Part shown: piece by piece, positions 1-11,724 of the stretch | Position numbering within the stretch: the first letter of the stretch is position 1 | How the letters are laid out: each line of letters starts with the position of its first letter | Origin: Bosea sp. AS-1 | GTDB taxonomy: Bacteria; Pseudomonadota; Alphaproteobacteria; Rhizobiales; Beijerinckiaceae | Length of the DNA stretch: 64,000 nucleotides | Direction of reading: 5' to 3' | Assembly: GCF_002220095.1 (NCBI RefSeq) | Contig: NZ_CP022372.1 | Span: forward strand, 1,894,501-1,958,500 | Notes under the pieces: generated by a model | Told to the model about the DNA's origin: nothing | What the model saw: only the letters and a program-made list of their open reading frames with translations | Database searches by the model: none | Program-made: the position numbers and the translations under genes

Positions 1-1
1 C

Positions 2-925
2 GCCTGGGACTCGCTGGTCGAAGAGGATGTGCTCAAGCGCATGGAAACCGGCGGACGCGGCAAGGTCAGCGTCGCGGTGGCCGGCGACATCGAGTTCATC
101 ACGCTCAACACCACGGATCCGTGGACCGAGGTCGATGGCGAGCGCTCAAGCAAGAAGACCAAGCATCCGACGCTGTCGGACCCGGCCGTGCGCCAGGCGA
201 TCAACCTGCTGATCGACCGCGACTCGATCCAGAAGTTCATCTATGGCCGCGCCGGCATCCCGACCGCGAGCTTCGTCAACCAGCCGAAGCAGTTCAAGTC
301 GGAGAAGCTGAAATACGAGTTCAGCATCGCCAAGGCGAACCAGATCCTGGATGAGGCGGGCTGGAAGAAGGGCTCCGACGGCATCCGGGAGAAGGACGGC
401 AAGAAGCTCAAATACGTCTTCCAGACCTCGATCAATGCGCCACGCCAGAAGGTGCAGGCGATCATCAAGCAGGCCTGCCAGAAGGCGGGTATCGAGCTCG
501 AACTGAAGTCGGTGACGGCCTCGGTGTTCTTCTCGTCGGACGTCGCCAACCCCGACACCTACACCAAGCTCTATACCGACATCGAGATGTACACGACGAC
601 GCAGCCGCAGCCCGATCCGGAGCGCTTCCTCAACCAGTTCACCTCCTGGGAAGTCGCCAGCAAGGAGAACAAGTGGCTGGGCCGCAACGTTTCGCGCTAC
701 ACCGATCCGGAAGCCGACAAGGCCTATCGGGAGGCTCAGAAGGAGCTCGACCCGGCCAAGCGGGCCGCGCTGCTGATCAAGGTCAACGAGATCTTCTGCG
801 AGGCCAACGTCATCCTGCCGATCCTGTCGCGCACGAAGGTCGTCTCCGCGGCGCAGAACCTCGCGCACGACCATTCGGGCTGGGACGTCGATACCTGGAA
901 CCTGGCTGCCTGGTATCGCACCTGA
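2..925 (+). CDS. Peptide-type ABC transporter substrate-binding protein, 3' part
   Basis: This is the C-terminal 307 residues of a periplasmic solute-binding protein of family 5 (SBP_bac_5, oligopeptide/dipeptide type). The 5' end lies left of the window; the frame is open from base 2, so the first internal ATG at 29 is not the start. The fragment has family features: DPAVRQAINLLIDRDSI, repeated KANQILDEAGW/KKGSDGIR-like segments and a closing region near WNLAAWYRT. Such proteins capture peptides or similar solutes for an ABC importer. The permease and ATPase genes would lie outside the window. The substrate cannot be read from the sequence. The gene ends at a strong hairpin. Confidence 0.9.
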   Translation, partial: AWDSLVEEDVLKRMETGGRGKVSVAVAGDIEFITLNTTDPWTEVDGERSSKKTKHPTLSDPAVRQAINLLIDRDSIQKFIYGRAGIPTASFVNQPKQFKSEKLKYEFSIAKANQILDEAGWKKGSDGIREKDGKKLKYVFQTSINAPRQKVQAIIKQACQKAGIELELKSVTASVFFSSDVANPDTYTKLYTDIEMYTTTQPQPDPERFLNQFTSWEVASKENKWLGRNVSRYTDPEADKAYREAQKELDPAKRAALLIKVNEIFCEANVILPILSRTKVVSAAQNLAHDHSGWDVDTWNLAAWYRT

Positions 926-937
926 TCCAAAAGCGAA

Positions 938-1020
938 CCCCTCGCCGGGCGAGATCCGGCGAGGGGCTCATACTACCTGGATCGCCATGCCTCCGCCGGA
1001 GGCATGGCGATCTGCTTTTC
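938..1020. terminator. Double-hairpin terminator between convergent genes
   Basis: Two perfect stem-loops lie in tandem between the solute-binding protein gene and the convergent lactate dehydrogenase gene. The first has 11-bp arms (938-948 and 956-966). The second has 15-bp arms (980-994 and 998-1012) with a 3-base loop and is followed by TGCTTTTC, a short T-rich tail on the plus strand. It probably ends the plus-strand transcript and may work both ways. The second arm is long enough to be a dispersed REP-like palindrome. Confidence 0.75.
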
Positions 1021-1038
1021 AGGGTTTGGCGGGAGCGA

Positions 1039-2208
1039 TCAGCTCGCCAGCCGCTTGATCGCGCCCTCGCGGCCACCGACGAGAATGTTCTCGTCGACTT
1101 GCCTGATGTCACGCAGGCCACAGAGCGCCATGGTGACGTCCATCTCCTTGCGGATGATGTCGAGCGCGGCGGTGACGCCCTGCTCGCCCATGGCGCCGAG
1201 CCCGTAGAGGAAGGCGCGGCCGATGAAGGTGCCCTTGGCGCCGAGCGCGATCGCCTTGAGGACGTCCTGGCCCGAGCGGATGCCGCCGTCGAACAGCACC
1301 TCGATGCGGTTGCCGACCTGCTCGACGATGCCGGGCAGAGCTTCGATCGAGGACAGCGCCCCGTCGAGCTGACGACCGCCATGGTTGGAGACGATCAAGG
1401 CATCGGCGCCGCTTTTCGCCGCCATTTCAGCGTCTTCCGGATCGAGGATGCCCTTCAGGATCAGCTTGCCGCCCCACTGGTCCTTGATCCACTTGATGTC
1501 GTCCCAGTTGAGCTGCGGATCGAACTGGCTGGAGGTCCAGTTCGAGAGCGACGACATGTCGGCGACGCCGGTGACATGGCCGACGATGTTGCCGAACTGC
1601 CGGCGCGGCGTGTCCAGCATCTTCAGGCACCAGCGCGGCTTGAAGGCAAGATTGATCAGGTTGGCGATGGTCGGCTTCGGCGGCGCGGAGAGGCCGTTGC
1701 GGATGTCCTTGTGGCGCTGGCCGAGGATCTGCAGGTCGAGCGTCAGCACCAGGGCCGAGCAGCCGGCCGCCTTGGCGCGCTGGATCAGCCGCGAGATGAA
1801 GTCGCGATCCTTCATCACATAGAGCTGGAACCAGAACGGCGCCTGGGTGTGGTTCGCCACGTCCTCGATCGAGCAGATGCTCATGGTCGAGAGGGTGAAG
1901 GGCACGCCGGCCTTGGCGGCGGCACGGGCGGCGAGGATCTCGCCATCGGCGTGCTGCATGCCGGTGAGGCCGGTGGGGGCGAGCGCGACCGGCATCGAGA
2001 CCGGCTGGCCAACCATCTCCGATGCCAGCGTGCGGTTGGTCATGTCGACGGCGACACGCTGGCGCAGCTTGATCTTGGCGAAGTCGGTCTCGTTCGAGCG
2101 GTAGGTGCCCTCGGTCCAGGCGCCGGAGTCGGCGTAGTCGTAGAACATGCGCGGCACGCGGCGCTTCGCCATTAGGCGCAGGTCTTCGATGGTCAGGGGC
2201 TGGGCCAT
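1039..2208 (-). CDS. lldD: FMN-dependent alpha-hydroxy-acid (L-lactate) dehydrogenase
   Basis: 389 residues, the full length of the FMN-dependent alpha-hydroxy-acid dehydrogenase family. These enzymes oxidise L-lactate or a related 2-hydroxy acid to the 2-oxo acid and pass electrons to the respiratory chain or oxygen. The active-site motif SNHGGRQLD is at residues 274-282 with the catalytic His at 276, and the FMN phosphate-binding segment FDGGIRSGQDVLKA follows. The N-terminal DYADSGAWTEGTYR region matches the family. LldD is the best name, but glycolate or mandelate cannot be excluded. The gene stands alone, converging on the solute-binding protein gene. A 16-bp palindrome 40 bases upstream suggests control by a LacI-type regulator. 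Confidence 0.9.
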   Translation of the reverse strand: MAQPLTIEDLRLMAKRRVPRMFYDYADSGAWTEGTYRSNETDFAKIKLRQRVAVDMTNRTLASEMVGQPVSMPVALAPTGLTGMQHADGEILAARAAAKAGVPFTLSTMSICSIEDVANHTQAPFWFQLYVMKDRDFISRLIQRAKAAGCSALVLTLDLQILGQRHKDIRNGLSAPPKPTIANLINLAFKPRWCLKMLDTPRRQFGNIVGHVTGVADMSSLSNWTSSQFDPQLNWDDIKWIKDQWGGKLILKGILDPEDAEMAAKSGADALIVSNHGGRQLDGALSSIEALPGIVEQVGNRIEVLFDGGIRSGQDVLKAIALGAKGTFIGRAFLYGLGAMGEQGVTAALDIIRKEMDVTMALCGLRDIRQVDENILVGGREGAIKRLAS

Positions 2209-2247
2209 GGGCTTCGCGGCTCCGCATTCCTCTCGGCATTGCCGTTA

Positions 2248-2263
2248 CGGAAACCGGTTTCCG
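2248..2263. promoter_or_regulatory. 16-bp LacI-like palindrome upstream of lldD
   Basis: The sequence CGGAAACCGGTTTCCG is a perfect 16-bp palindrome with a central CG. This is the shape of LacI/GalR-family operators. It lies 40 bases before the lldD start codon, where a repressor could block the promoter. No LacI-family gene is in the window, so the regulator would have to act from elsewhere. Binding is inferred from symmetry only. Confidence 0.45.
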
Positions 2264-2532
2264 CTTGTCGCGCAATGCTCTGGACAGTCGAGACCTGCTC
2301 GGTTGCACAGATGGTCCCGGCAGGCAACAGGGCGGGCCGGATGGCGGCTGCGCGTGGCGCTGCGGGGGAGCACTTCCCTGACGCTGGGTGATCTTGGCGA
2401 AGACTTAAAACGTCGACGATTTGTCAGCTCAAGCTTTGGTCTCGACAAGGTCCGATTTTCGGACAATTCTTCCGTTGCCGGCTTGCGGATTGTGGTCTGC
2501 GGGCCTGCGGGCGCGGCTTCGAGGGTGTGGCT
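2264..2532. other. Intergenic region between lldD and csp (5' region of csp)
   Basis: About 270 bases with no supported gene lie between divergent lldD and csp. The stretch should hold the csp promoter and a long untranslated leader, as is common for cold-shock genes. A small perfect hairpin (GTCCGA at 2450-2455 with TCGGAC at 2459-2464) lies about 70 bases before the csp start. I see no convincing -35/-10 pair. Confidence 0.4.
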
Positions 2533-2736
2533 ATGTCGACCGGAACCGTTAAATGGTTCAATACTGAGAAAGGATACGGCTTCATTCAACCGGCGGATGG
2601 CGGCAAGGATGTGTTCGTGCACATCACTGCCGTAAAGGAAGCTGGGCTGATGACGCTGACGGAAGGGCAGAAAGTCTCGTTCGAGCTCAAGACGGAACGC
2701 GGCAAGACTGCTGCAGGGGACCTCAAGGTTCTCTGA
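2533..2736 (+). CDS. Cold-shock protein, CspA family
   Basis: 67 residues forming a single cold-shock domain, a five-stranded OB-fold that binds single-stranded RNA/DNA and acts as an RNA chaperone. Both nucleic-acid-binding motifs are intact: RNP1 KGYGFI near residues 14-19 and RNP2 VFVH near 29-32, after the usual TGTVKWFN start. ATG 2533 is preferred over the GTG two codons earlier, because GAGGG at 2521-2525 is well spaced for the ATG and too close for the GTG. The product may be growth-phase or cold induced; the sequence does not say which. Confidence 0.93.
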   Translation: MSTGTVKWFNTEKGYGFIQPADGGKDVFVHITAVKEAGLMTLTEGQKVSFELKTERGKTAAGDLKVL

Positions 2737-3220
2737 CCCGGCCGATCTCGTAGGGTCCTGCGAAGCGCCGTCCCCAGGCCGGGGCGGTGGGCTCGTGGGC
2801 TTGTAGCGTCAGGTAGAGGACGGCCTTCGGTGCGACCGGGGTTTGCCCTCCGCTTCTGGATTTGCCGGTAGGTGATGGCGTCCCGGGGAAGACCGAAAGT
2901 GGCGCCCCTTCAGCGCGCTGCCGTTCAGGGGCTGGGCCCTGCGGCGGATGTTTTCCATTGTCTGAATGCCGACCGTTGGAGCCTTGCTTGCCTTCTTCGT
3001 GGTTGCGCGAGGCGGGACGAGCGCTGGTTCCGTGCCAATGCCTCGCCGGGATGGTCAAGGCTCGGTTGTGTCGGGTTATCCGCACCGAAAGCCCCGTCCA
3101 GGCCGAAGCCACGGGATAAGTTGGAGTGGGAACCGGCTTCTTCCTTCGCTGCCGAGGCAGGAGAGCAGGTCCCCTGTCCTGTTTTCCGCACGATAATTCG
3201 CTTGCACGAACGACGCTTCC
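2737..3220. other. Gene-poor stretch of about 480 bases after csp
   Basis: I found no protein with recognisable family features here. Several frames are open on both strands, the longest being 129 codons on the minus strand at 2723-3112, but their products are rich in Arg, Pro, Ser and Gly in the way expected of chance frames in GC-rich DNA. None has a clear ribosome-binding site. The stretch may hold an untranslated RNA or a decayed gene. Confidence 0.35.
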
Positions 3221-3242
3221 GATATAAAGATATCTTTATATC
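3221..3242. promoter_or_regulatory. Perfect 22-bp palindromic operator of the ArsR-metF-metH operon
   Basis: GATATAAAGAT followed directly by its exact reverse complement ATCTTTATATC makes a perfect 22-bp palindrome. It lies 30 bases before the start of the ArsR-type regulator gene, in DNA much richer in A+T than its surroundings. ArsR-family dimers bind such symmetrical AT-rich sites. In proteobacteria, ArsR-type regulators of the SahR/SamR kind are described as controlling methionine-cycle genes, which fits the metF and metH genes downstream. Autoregulation is inferred. Confidence 0.75.
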
Positions 3243-3271
3243 TTTTTTCCTGCGGTGGGGAGTGCGAGCGC

Positions 3272-4285
3272 GTGCGGCAGCCGACGACATTGTCCTCCGA
3301 TGTGCTTCTGGCGAGCCTGCGGGCGGCCGGCGAGGAGACGCGGCTGCGCATCCTGGCGTTGCTCTCCGAGGGCGAGCTGTCCGTCTCCGACCTCACCGAC
3401 ATTCTCGGCCAGTCGCAACCGCGGATCTCGCGCCATCTCAAGCTCCTGGCCGAGGCGGGACTCGTCCGACGCTCGCGCGAGGGCGCCTGGGCCTTCTTCC
3501 GGCTCGACGAGACCGGGCCTGGCGGAGCATTCGCCGCTTCGCTCGCCGCCTGGCTCGACCTGAGTGATCCGGTGCTCGCCGCCGATCGTGAAAGGCTCGC
3601 TGCCGTCCGGGCAAGCCGTGCCGAGGCCGCGCAGAATTATTTCGCCAGCGTCGCGCGCGACTGGGACCGCCTGCGCACGCTGCATGTGCCCGACCATGCC
3701 GTCGAGGCGGCGGTCGAGGCTGCGGTGGGCGAGGGCACGCCCGGCGCGATGCTGGATCTCGGCACCGGCACGGGCCGAATGCTGGAGCGGATCGCTCCGA
3801 AATTCGGTCGCGCTGTCGGCGTCGATGCCAACCATGCGATGCTGGCAGTGGCACGCGCCAATCTGGAGCAGGCCGGGCTGTCGCGCGTCGAACTCCGGCA
3901 GGGCGACATCTATGCGCTGCCCTTCGCGCGCGGCTCCTTCGACCTCGTCGTCGTCCACCAGGTGCTGCACTTCCTCGACGACCCGGGCCGGGCCGTGCGC
4001 GAGGCGGCCGCGATGCTGGCGCCCGGCGGACGGCTGATCGTCGTCGATTTTGCGCCGCACGAGATGGAATTCCTCCGGACCGAGCATGCGCATCGCCGGC
4101 TCGGCTTCTCGCGGCAGCAGATCGCCGGCTGGTTCGCCGAGGCCGGGCTCGCCTGCGACCTGTCGCAGGAGGTGACGCTCGCCGATGGCGGCTCCGGCCA
4201 GTTGCCGGTGATGCTCTGGCGCGGCCGTGACCGGCGCGTCCAGGCCGACCCACCGGCCCGCAAGATCAATCTCGAGGTTGCGTGA
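3272..4285 (+). CDS. ArsR-family regulator fused to a SAM-dependent methyltransferase domain
   Basis: 337 residues in two parts. Residues about 8-80 form an ArsR winged helix (EETRLRILALLSEGELSVSDL ... QPRISRHLKLLAEAGLV). Residues about 140-300 form a class I methyltransferase fold with the SAM-binding motif LDLGTGTG near residue 165 and the VVHQVLHFLDDP segment. The second domain may sense SAM or S-adenosylhomocysteine rather than methylate a substrate; this is inferred from its place before metF and metH. GTG 3272 is chosen because GGGGAG lies 9 bases upstream. The stop codon overlaps the metF start (TGATG), so the genes are translationally coupled. This is probably the local repressor of methionine synthesis. 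Confidence 0.85.
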   Translation: MRQPTTLSSDVLLASLRAAGEETRLRILALLSEGELSVSDLTDILGQSQPRISRHLKLLAEAGLVRRSREGAWAFFRLDETGPGGAFAASLAAWLDLSDPVLAADRERLAAVRASRAEAAQNYFASVARDWDRLRTLHVPDHAVEAAVEAAVGEGTPGAMLDLGTGTGRMLERIAPKFGRAVGVDANHAMLAVARANLEQAGLSRVELRQGDIYALPFARGSFDLVVVHQVLHFLDDPGRAVREAAAMLAPGGRLIVVDFAPHEMEFLRTEHAHRRLGFSRQQIAGWFAEAGLACDLSQEVTLADGGSGQLPVMLWRGRDRRVQADPPARKINLEVA

Positions 4286-5196
4286 TGAATGCCTTCCGCC
4301 CCAGCCGCCACGGCTCGCGCCGTCCCCGCGTCTCCTTCGAGTTCTTCCCGCCGAAGACGGAGGAGATGGAGGTGGCGCTGTGGGAGTCCGTGCGCCGGCT
4401 CGAGCCGCTTGGCCCCAACTTTGTCTCGGTGACCTATGGCGCCGGCGGTTCGACCCGCGAGCGCACCCACGCCACCGTCAAGCGCATGGTCGAGGAGACC
4501 GCGCTGAAGCCGGCCGCGCATCTCACCTGCGTCTCGGCCTCGAAGGCCGAGGTCGACGAGGTCATCCGCTCCTATTGGGAAGCCGGCGTGCGCCACGTCG
4601 TGGCCCTGCGCGGCGATCCGGCTGGAGGTCTCGGCACGGCCTATGAACCGCATCCGGACGGGTATCACCAGACCTCGGACCTCGTGGCTGGCTTGAAGCG
4701 GATCGGCGATTTCGAGGTGACGGTCTCGGCTTATCCCGAGAAGCACCCGGAAGCCGCCTCGCTCGATGCCGATATCGATGCGCTGAAGAAGAAGGTCGAT
4801 GCCGGCGCGACGCGGGCGATCACCCAGTTCTTCTTCGATAACGACGTCTATTTCCGCTATCTCGACAAGGTGCGTGCGCGGGGCATCGAGATCCCGATCC
4901 TGCCCGGCATCGTCCCCGTGCAGAACTTCAAGCAGACCGCCAACTTCGCCCGCAAGACCGGGGCGAGCGTGCCGCAATGGCTGGCCGATCGTTTCGAGGG
5001 GCTGGAGGAAGATGTGGCGACGCGCCGCCTCGTCGCGGCGGCAGTCTGCGCCGAGCAGGTGCTCGATCTGATCGATCGTGGCGCCACCGACCTGCATTTC
5101 TACACGATGAACAAGGCCGACCTCGTCTACGCCATCTGCCATCTCGTGGGGTTGAAGCCCGAGAAGCCGGCGGCGCAGGCGGTGGCGGCGGAGTAA
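4285..5196 (+). CDS. metF: 5,10-methylenetetrahydrofolate reductase
   Basis: 303 residues, the normal length of bacterial MetF. This FAD enzyme reduces 5,10-methylene-THF to 5-methyl-THF, the methyl donor used by MetH next door. The N-terminal signature [13 protein letters not shown] and the (beta/alpha)8-barrel segments [27 protein letters not shown] and ALRGDPAGG are present, with [16 protein letters not shown] and PGIVPVQNF further on. The start overlaps the regulator stop by one base. metH begins 6 bases after this stop, so the three genes form one operon controlled from the palindrome at 3221. Confidence 0.96.
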   Translation: MNAFRPSRHGSRRPRVSFEFFPPKTEEMEVALWESVRRLEPLGPNFVSVTYGAGGSTRERTHATVKRMVEETALKPAAHLTCVSASKAEVDEVIRSYWEAGVRHVVALRGDPAGGLGTAYEPHPDGYHQTSDLVAGLKRIGDFEVTVSAYPEKHPEAASLDADIDALKKKVDAGATRAITQFFFDNDVYFRYLDKVRARGIEIPILPGIVPVQNFKQTANFARKTGASVPQWLADRFEGLEEDVATRRLVAAAVCAEQVLDLIDRGATDLHFYTMNKADLVYAICHLVGLKPEKPAAQAVAAE

Positions 5197-5201
5197 GCCT
5201 G

Positions 5202-8954
<3,753 letters not shown>

Positions 8955-9101
8955 GAGGCTCCGGTCGGCGGCGCGTCTCGGCGTGCCGCTTGCGACGGCG
9001 ATGGCCGAATTATACAGATCTGGCTTGTTGAATTATCCGGCCGGCTCGGCTAACCCGATCCGGCCGGGATGTCCGGCGGCGACGAGACGGGCAGGACGGT
9101 C

Positions 9102-9410
9102 ATGGCCGGCGACGACGACGATTACGTCTATGACGAGGCGACGGGCGAGTGGCGTCCGGCTTCCGAGGTGGCGGCTGCTGCAGCCGCGGCAGCCCGCGTC
9201 GAAGTGCGCGATTCCGCCGGCAACGTCCTGGCGGACGGCGACTCGGTGGTGTTGATCAAGGACCTCAAGGTGAAGGGCGCTGGCCAGACCCTGAAGCAGG
9301 GCACGGTGATCCGTTCGATCAAGCTGACCGACGACCCAGACGAGATCGACTGCCGCCACGATACGATCAAGGGACTCGTGCTGCGCACCGAATTCGTGCG
9401 CAAGCGCTGA
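9102..9410 (+). CDS. PhnA/YjdM-family protein lacking the zinc ribbon
   Basis: 102 residues. Residues about 35-102 match the PhnA C-terminal domain (VEVRDSAGNVLADGDSVVLIKDLKVKG ... IDCRHDTIKGLVLRTEFVRK). In the E. coli protein this domain follows a CxxC zinc ribbon. Here the N terminus is a short acidic segment (DDDDYVYDEATGEWRPASE) and a run of alanines, with no Cys pair. ATG 9102 is chosen because AGGA lies 5 bases upstream; an in-frame ATG at 9069 would add 11 residues but has no good site. Despite the name the family is not shown to act in phosphonate breakdown, and its role is unclear. Confidence 0.8.
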   Translation: MAGDDDDYVYDEATGEWRPASEVAAAAAAAARVEVRDSAGNVLADGDSVVLIKDLKVKGAGQTLKQGTVIRSIKLTDDPDEIDCRHDTIKGLVLRTEFVRKR

Positions 9411-9423
9411 CGTTCCTGGTGCG

Positions 9424-9837
9424 ATGATCCGCAAGGCCACCCTCGCCGACCAGCCGCGCGTCCACGCGATCCGCATGGGTGTGCGTGAGAACGTCCTGAG
9501 CAACCCCGCTCTGGTGACGGCCGAGGAGGTCGACTGGTATCGCGACCATGCGATCTTCCTCGTTTGTGAAAGCGCCGGCGACATCGCCGGCTTCGCCTGC
9601 GCCAACCATCAGACCGGGCTGGTCTGGGCCCTGTTCGTCGATCCCGAGCAGGAAGGTCGCGGCCATGGCCGGGCGCTGCTCGACGAGACGCTGAAGCAGC
9701 TCAAGGCCGCCGGCCATGCCCAGGCCTGGCTGACGACGGGCGCGGGCACCCGCGCCGAGCGCGTCTATCGCCGCCATGGCTGGCGCGAGATGGGCCGCTC
9801 GCTCGACGGACAGATCGTCTTCATCCGTACATTGTAG
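9424..9837 (+). CDS. GNAT-family N-acetyltransferase
   Basis: 137 residues with one Gcn5-related acetyltransferase fold. It opens with IRKATLADQPRVHAIR, has the acetyl-CoA pyrophosphate-binding segment DPEQEGRGHGRALLDETL near residues 78-95, and ends with the RVYRRHGWREMGR segment typical of motif B. It would transfer an acetyl group to an amine, but the acceptor cannot be read from the sequence. It starts 13 bases after the PhnA-like gene and may share its transcript. It converges on the GGDEF-like gene that follows. Confidence 0.88.
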   Translation: MIRKATLADQPRVHAIRMGVRENVLSNPALVTAEEVDWYRDHAIFLVCESAGDIAGFACANHQTGLVWALFVDPEQEGRGHGRALLDETLKQLKAAGHAQAWLTTGAGTRAERVYRRHGWREMGRSLDGQIVFIRTL

Positions 9838-9870
9838 AGGCCTGTGTGCCGGGCCGGCGCACAGCTTCGT

Positions 9871-10809
9871 TCACCTGACGTGCAGGTTCCCGGCGCCGTT
9901 CGCGAACGGCCTGTCGAACATGCGCAACGTGTTGCCCCCTGCCATGCTGGCGACGTGGAGGGCGGCCTGGGCCTCGGCGAAGAGGGCGGTGGGATCGCGA
10001 TGGCGATCGCCTTCGAGCGCGACGGCACCGATCGAGATCGTGAAGTCGATCACCAGGTTGTTGCGCGAGACAGGGCGGCACAAGAGGTGGCGGGCGTTGT
10101 CGAGGCTGACGGTGAGGCGGCGCTGCCCGGCCGGCATCCGCAGCAACAGGGCGAATTCGCTGTCGCCGATACGGCCGCTCGCAAGCGCGTCGGGGAAAAG
10201 CCGCTTGAGACGCTCGTCGAAACGGCTCAGCAATTCGTCGCTGGCGGCGCGTCCGAAGGTGTCGACGATATCGTGAAAATCATCGACGTCGAAGACGATC
10301 AGCGCGAAGGAATCTCCATCGAAACGCGGATCGAGCAGCGCCTGGCCGAGGCGGTTCTCGAAATCGTGCCGGGTCGACGCCTCGATGATCGGCTCCTGGC
10401 GCGCCAGCGTGGCAAGCCCGTTCCACAGGCCCTTCTCAGCCGTGACATCCTGCTTCGAGCCGAAGATGCGGATCGGCCGGCCGTTCTGATGGCCGACGCC
10501 GACGATCAGCCGCATCCAGCGCTTCTCGTTGCTCGCCGTGCGGATGCGGCAATCGAGCGAGAACGCCCCGCCGTTGCGGATGACGTTGCCGCGCATGCGG
10601 TTCATCTCGCTGCGCGACACCTCCTCGTAGAGATCGAGGATCGACGAGCGCTGGATCGTGGAGCCGCGCTGCAGGCCGAACAGGTCGTAGACCCCGTCGG
10701 TCCAACTCAGGGCCTCGTTGGCGAGATTGCACTCCCACGCGCCGATGGCAGCCGGTTTGCCCGACAGCCGGCAGAGCTCGGTGGCAAGGTGTTGCTGCTG
10801 GATGTTCAA
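9871..10809 (-). CDS. PAS sensor protein with a degenerate GGDEF domain
   Basis: 312 residues. Residues about 20-130 form a PAS/PAC fold (IGAWECNLANEALSWTDGVYDLFGL ... GRPIRIFGSKQDVTAEK). Residues about 145-300 form a GGDEF domain. The metal-binding stretch IVFDVDDFHDIVDTFG is kept, but the signature reads RIGDSEF instead of RxGGDEF/GGEEF. Loss of the second Gly and the catalytic Asp/Glu predicts an inactive cyclase, perhaps a GTP or c-di-GMP sensor or a dimerisation partner. The start is TTG 10809, supported by GGAGGGGG about 5 bases upstream. No membrane segment or signal peptide is seen. It is a single-gene unit. Confidence 0.82.
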   Translation of the reverse strand: MNIQQQHLATELCRLSGKPAAIGAWECNLANEALSWTDGVYDLFGLQRGSTIQRSSILDLYEEVSRSEMNRMRGNVIRNGGAFSLDCRIRTASNEKRWMRLIVGVGHQNGRPIRIFGSKQDVTAEKGLWNGLATLARQEPIIEASTRHDFENRLGQALLDPRFDGDSFALIVFDVDDFHDIVDTFGRAASDELLSRFDERLKRLFPDALASGRIGDSEFALLLRMPAGQRRLTVSLDNARHLLCRPVSRNNLVIDFTISIGAVALEGDRHRDPTALFAEAQAALHVASMAGGNTLRMFDRPFANGAGNLHVR

Positions 10810-10917
10810 GGCTGCCCCCTCCGGTCTGCCTTGCCGGGAAAACTACACTAGAACAGGGGGGTTAAGCGAGCCTTGCGAAGCTGCTGCCGCCGTGCGGATC
10901 CCATCACGGAATTGCGA

Positions 10918-11718
10918 TCAGGCGGTGCGCGAAGTCTGCGTGGCGGCGAGCAGGTCGCGCAGGGTCGTGATCGTGGACGAATCGGCGACGCCGTCGACCT
11001 TCTCCGGGCGCCAGTGACGCTGGAAAGCCGCGACCACGGCCTCCAGCTTTTCGTCGAACATGCCGTCGACGGGGACACCATAACCGAGCATGGCGAACAT
11101 GGCCTGCAGCGCCTCGACCGGTTGGCCGGCATCGCCGCGGGCGAAGTATCGCCCTCCGCGGATCGGGGCGGGCTCGACCCAGAGACCGACGCCGCCTTCG
11201 GCGAAGCGCCGCCAGGGAAACTTCTCGCCGGGATCGATCTTGCGGCCGGGCGCGATGTCGGAATGGGCGAGCACGCGCTCGGGCGGGATCGACCAGCGCT
11301 CACAGATGTCGCGGCAGAGGTCGAGCGTCGCCGCGATCTGCGCCTCGGGATAGTCGGGGAGGCCGCCGGGATGGCCGGGATTGGCGATCTCGATGCCGAT
11401 AGAGCAGGAGTTGATGTCGGTCTCGCCGGCCCAGTGCGAGGCGCCGGCATGCCAGGCGCGGCGCCCCTCGGGCACGAGCTGCAGCGTGTGACCGTTCTCG
11501 AAGACGAAGTAGTGCGAGGAGACCTGCGAGACCGGGTTGCACAGCCACTGCAGCGCCTCGCCCGCGACGGGCATGCCCGTGTAGTGTAGGATCAGCATGT
11601 CCGGCCGCCGGCCCGGTGTGCCGTCGCTCAACTTGCGTTCGCCATGATTGGGCGAGGGGAAGATCTTTGTGGCGAAGCGGCTGTCCGGCTTCGCCGTCGC
11701 GTCGATGGTTTCGGTCAT
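10918..11718 (-). CDS. N-acetylmuramoyl-L-alanine amidase (AmiD type) with peptidoglycan-binding domain
   Basis: 266 residues. An Amidase_2 domain covers about 38-175, with predicted zinc ligands His45 (ILHYTG), His152 (LAHSDIAPGRK) and Asp162. A peptidoglycan-binding helical domain (PG_binding_1) covers about 200-258 (VEALQAMFAMLGYGVPVDGMFDEKLEAVVAAFQRHW). The enzyme cuts the bond between muramic acid and the stem peptide, probably for cell-wall recycling or sensing. No signal peptide is visible, which favours a cytoplasmic AmpD-like role or an unusual export route. It starts 6 bases after the djlA-like gene, so the two are one operon. Confidence 0.92.
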   Translation of the reverse strand: MTETIDATAKPDSRFATKIFPSPNHGERKLSDGTPGRRPDMLILHYTGMPVAGEALQWLCNPVSQVSSHYFVFENGHTLQLVPEGRRAWHAGASHWAGETDINSCSIGIEIANPGHPGGLPDYPEAQIAATLDLCRDICERWSIPPERVLAHSDIAPGRKIDPGEKFPWRRFAEGGVGLWVEPAPIRGGRYFARGDAGQPVEALQAMFAMLGYGVPVDGMFDEKLEAVVAAFQRHWRPEKVDGVADSSTITTLRDLLAATQTSRTA

Positions 11719-11724
11719 GGCTCG

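Noticed and set aside
673..2175. A 500-codon open frame on the plus strand across the lldD gene
   Set aside because: It lies antisense to a complete, family-matching lldD gene and its translation is the Arg/Ala/Asp-rich kind expected from the opposite strand of GC-rich coding DNA.
2723..3112. A 129-codon minus-strand frame after csp
   Set aside because: No family match, no ribosome-binding site and a chance-like composition. Kept only as part of the unexplained gap.
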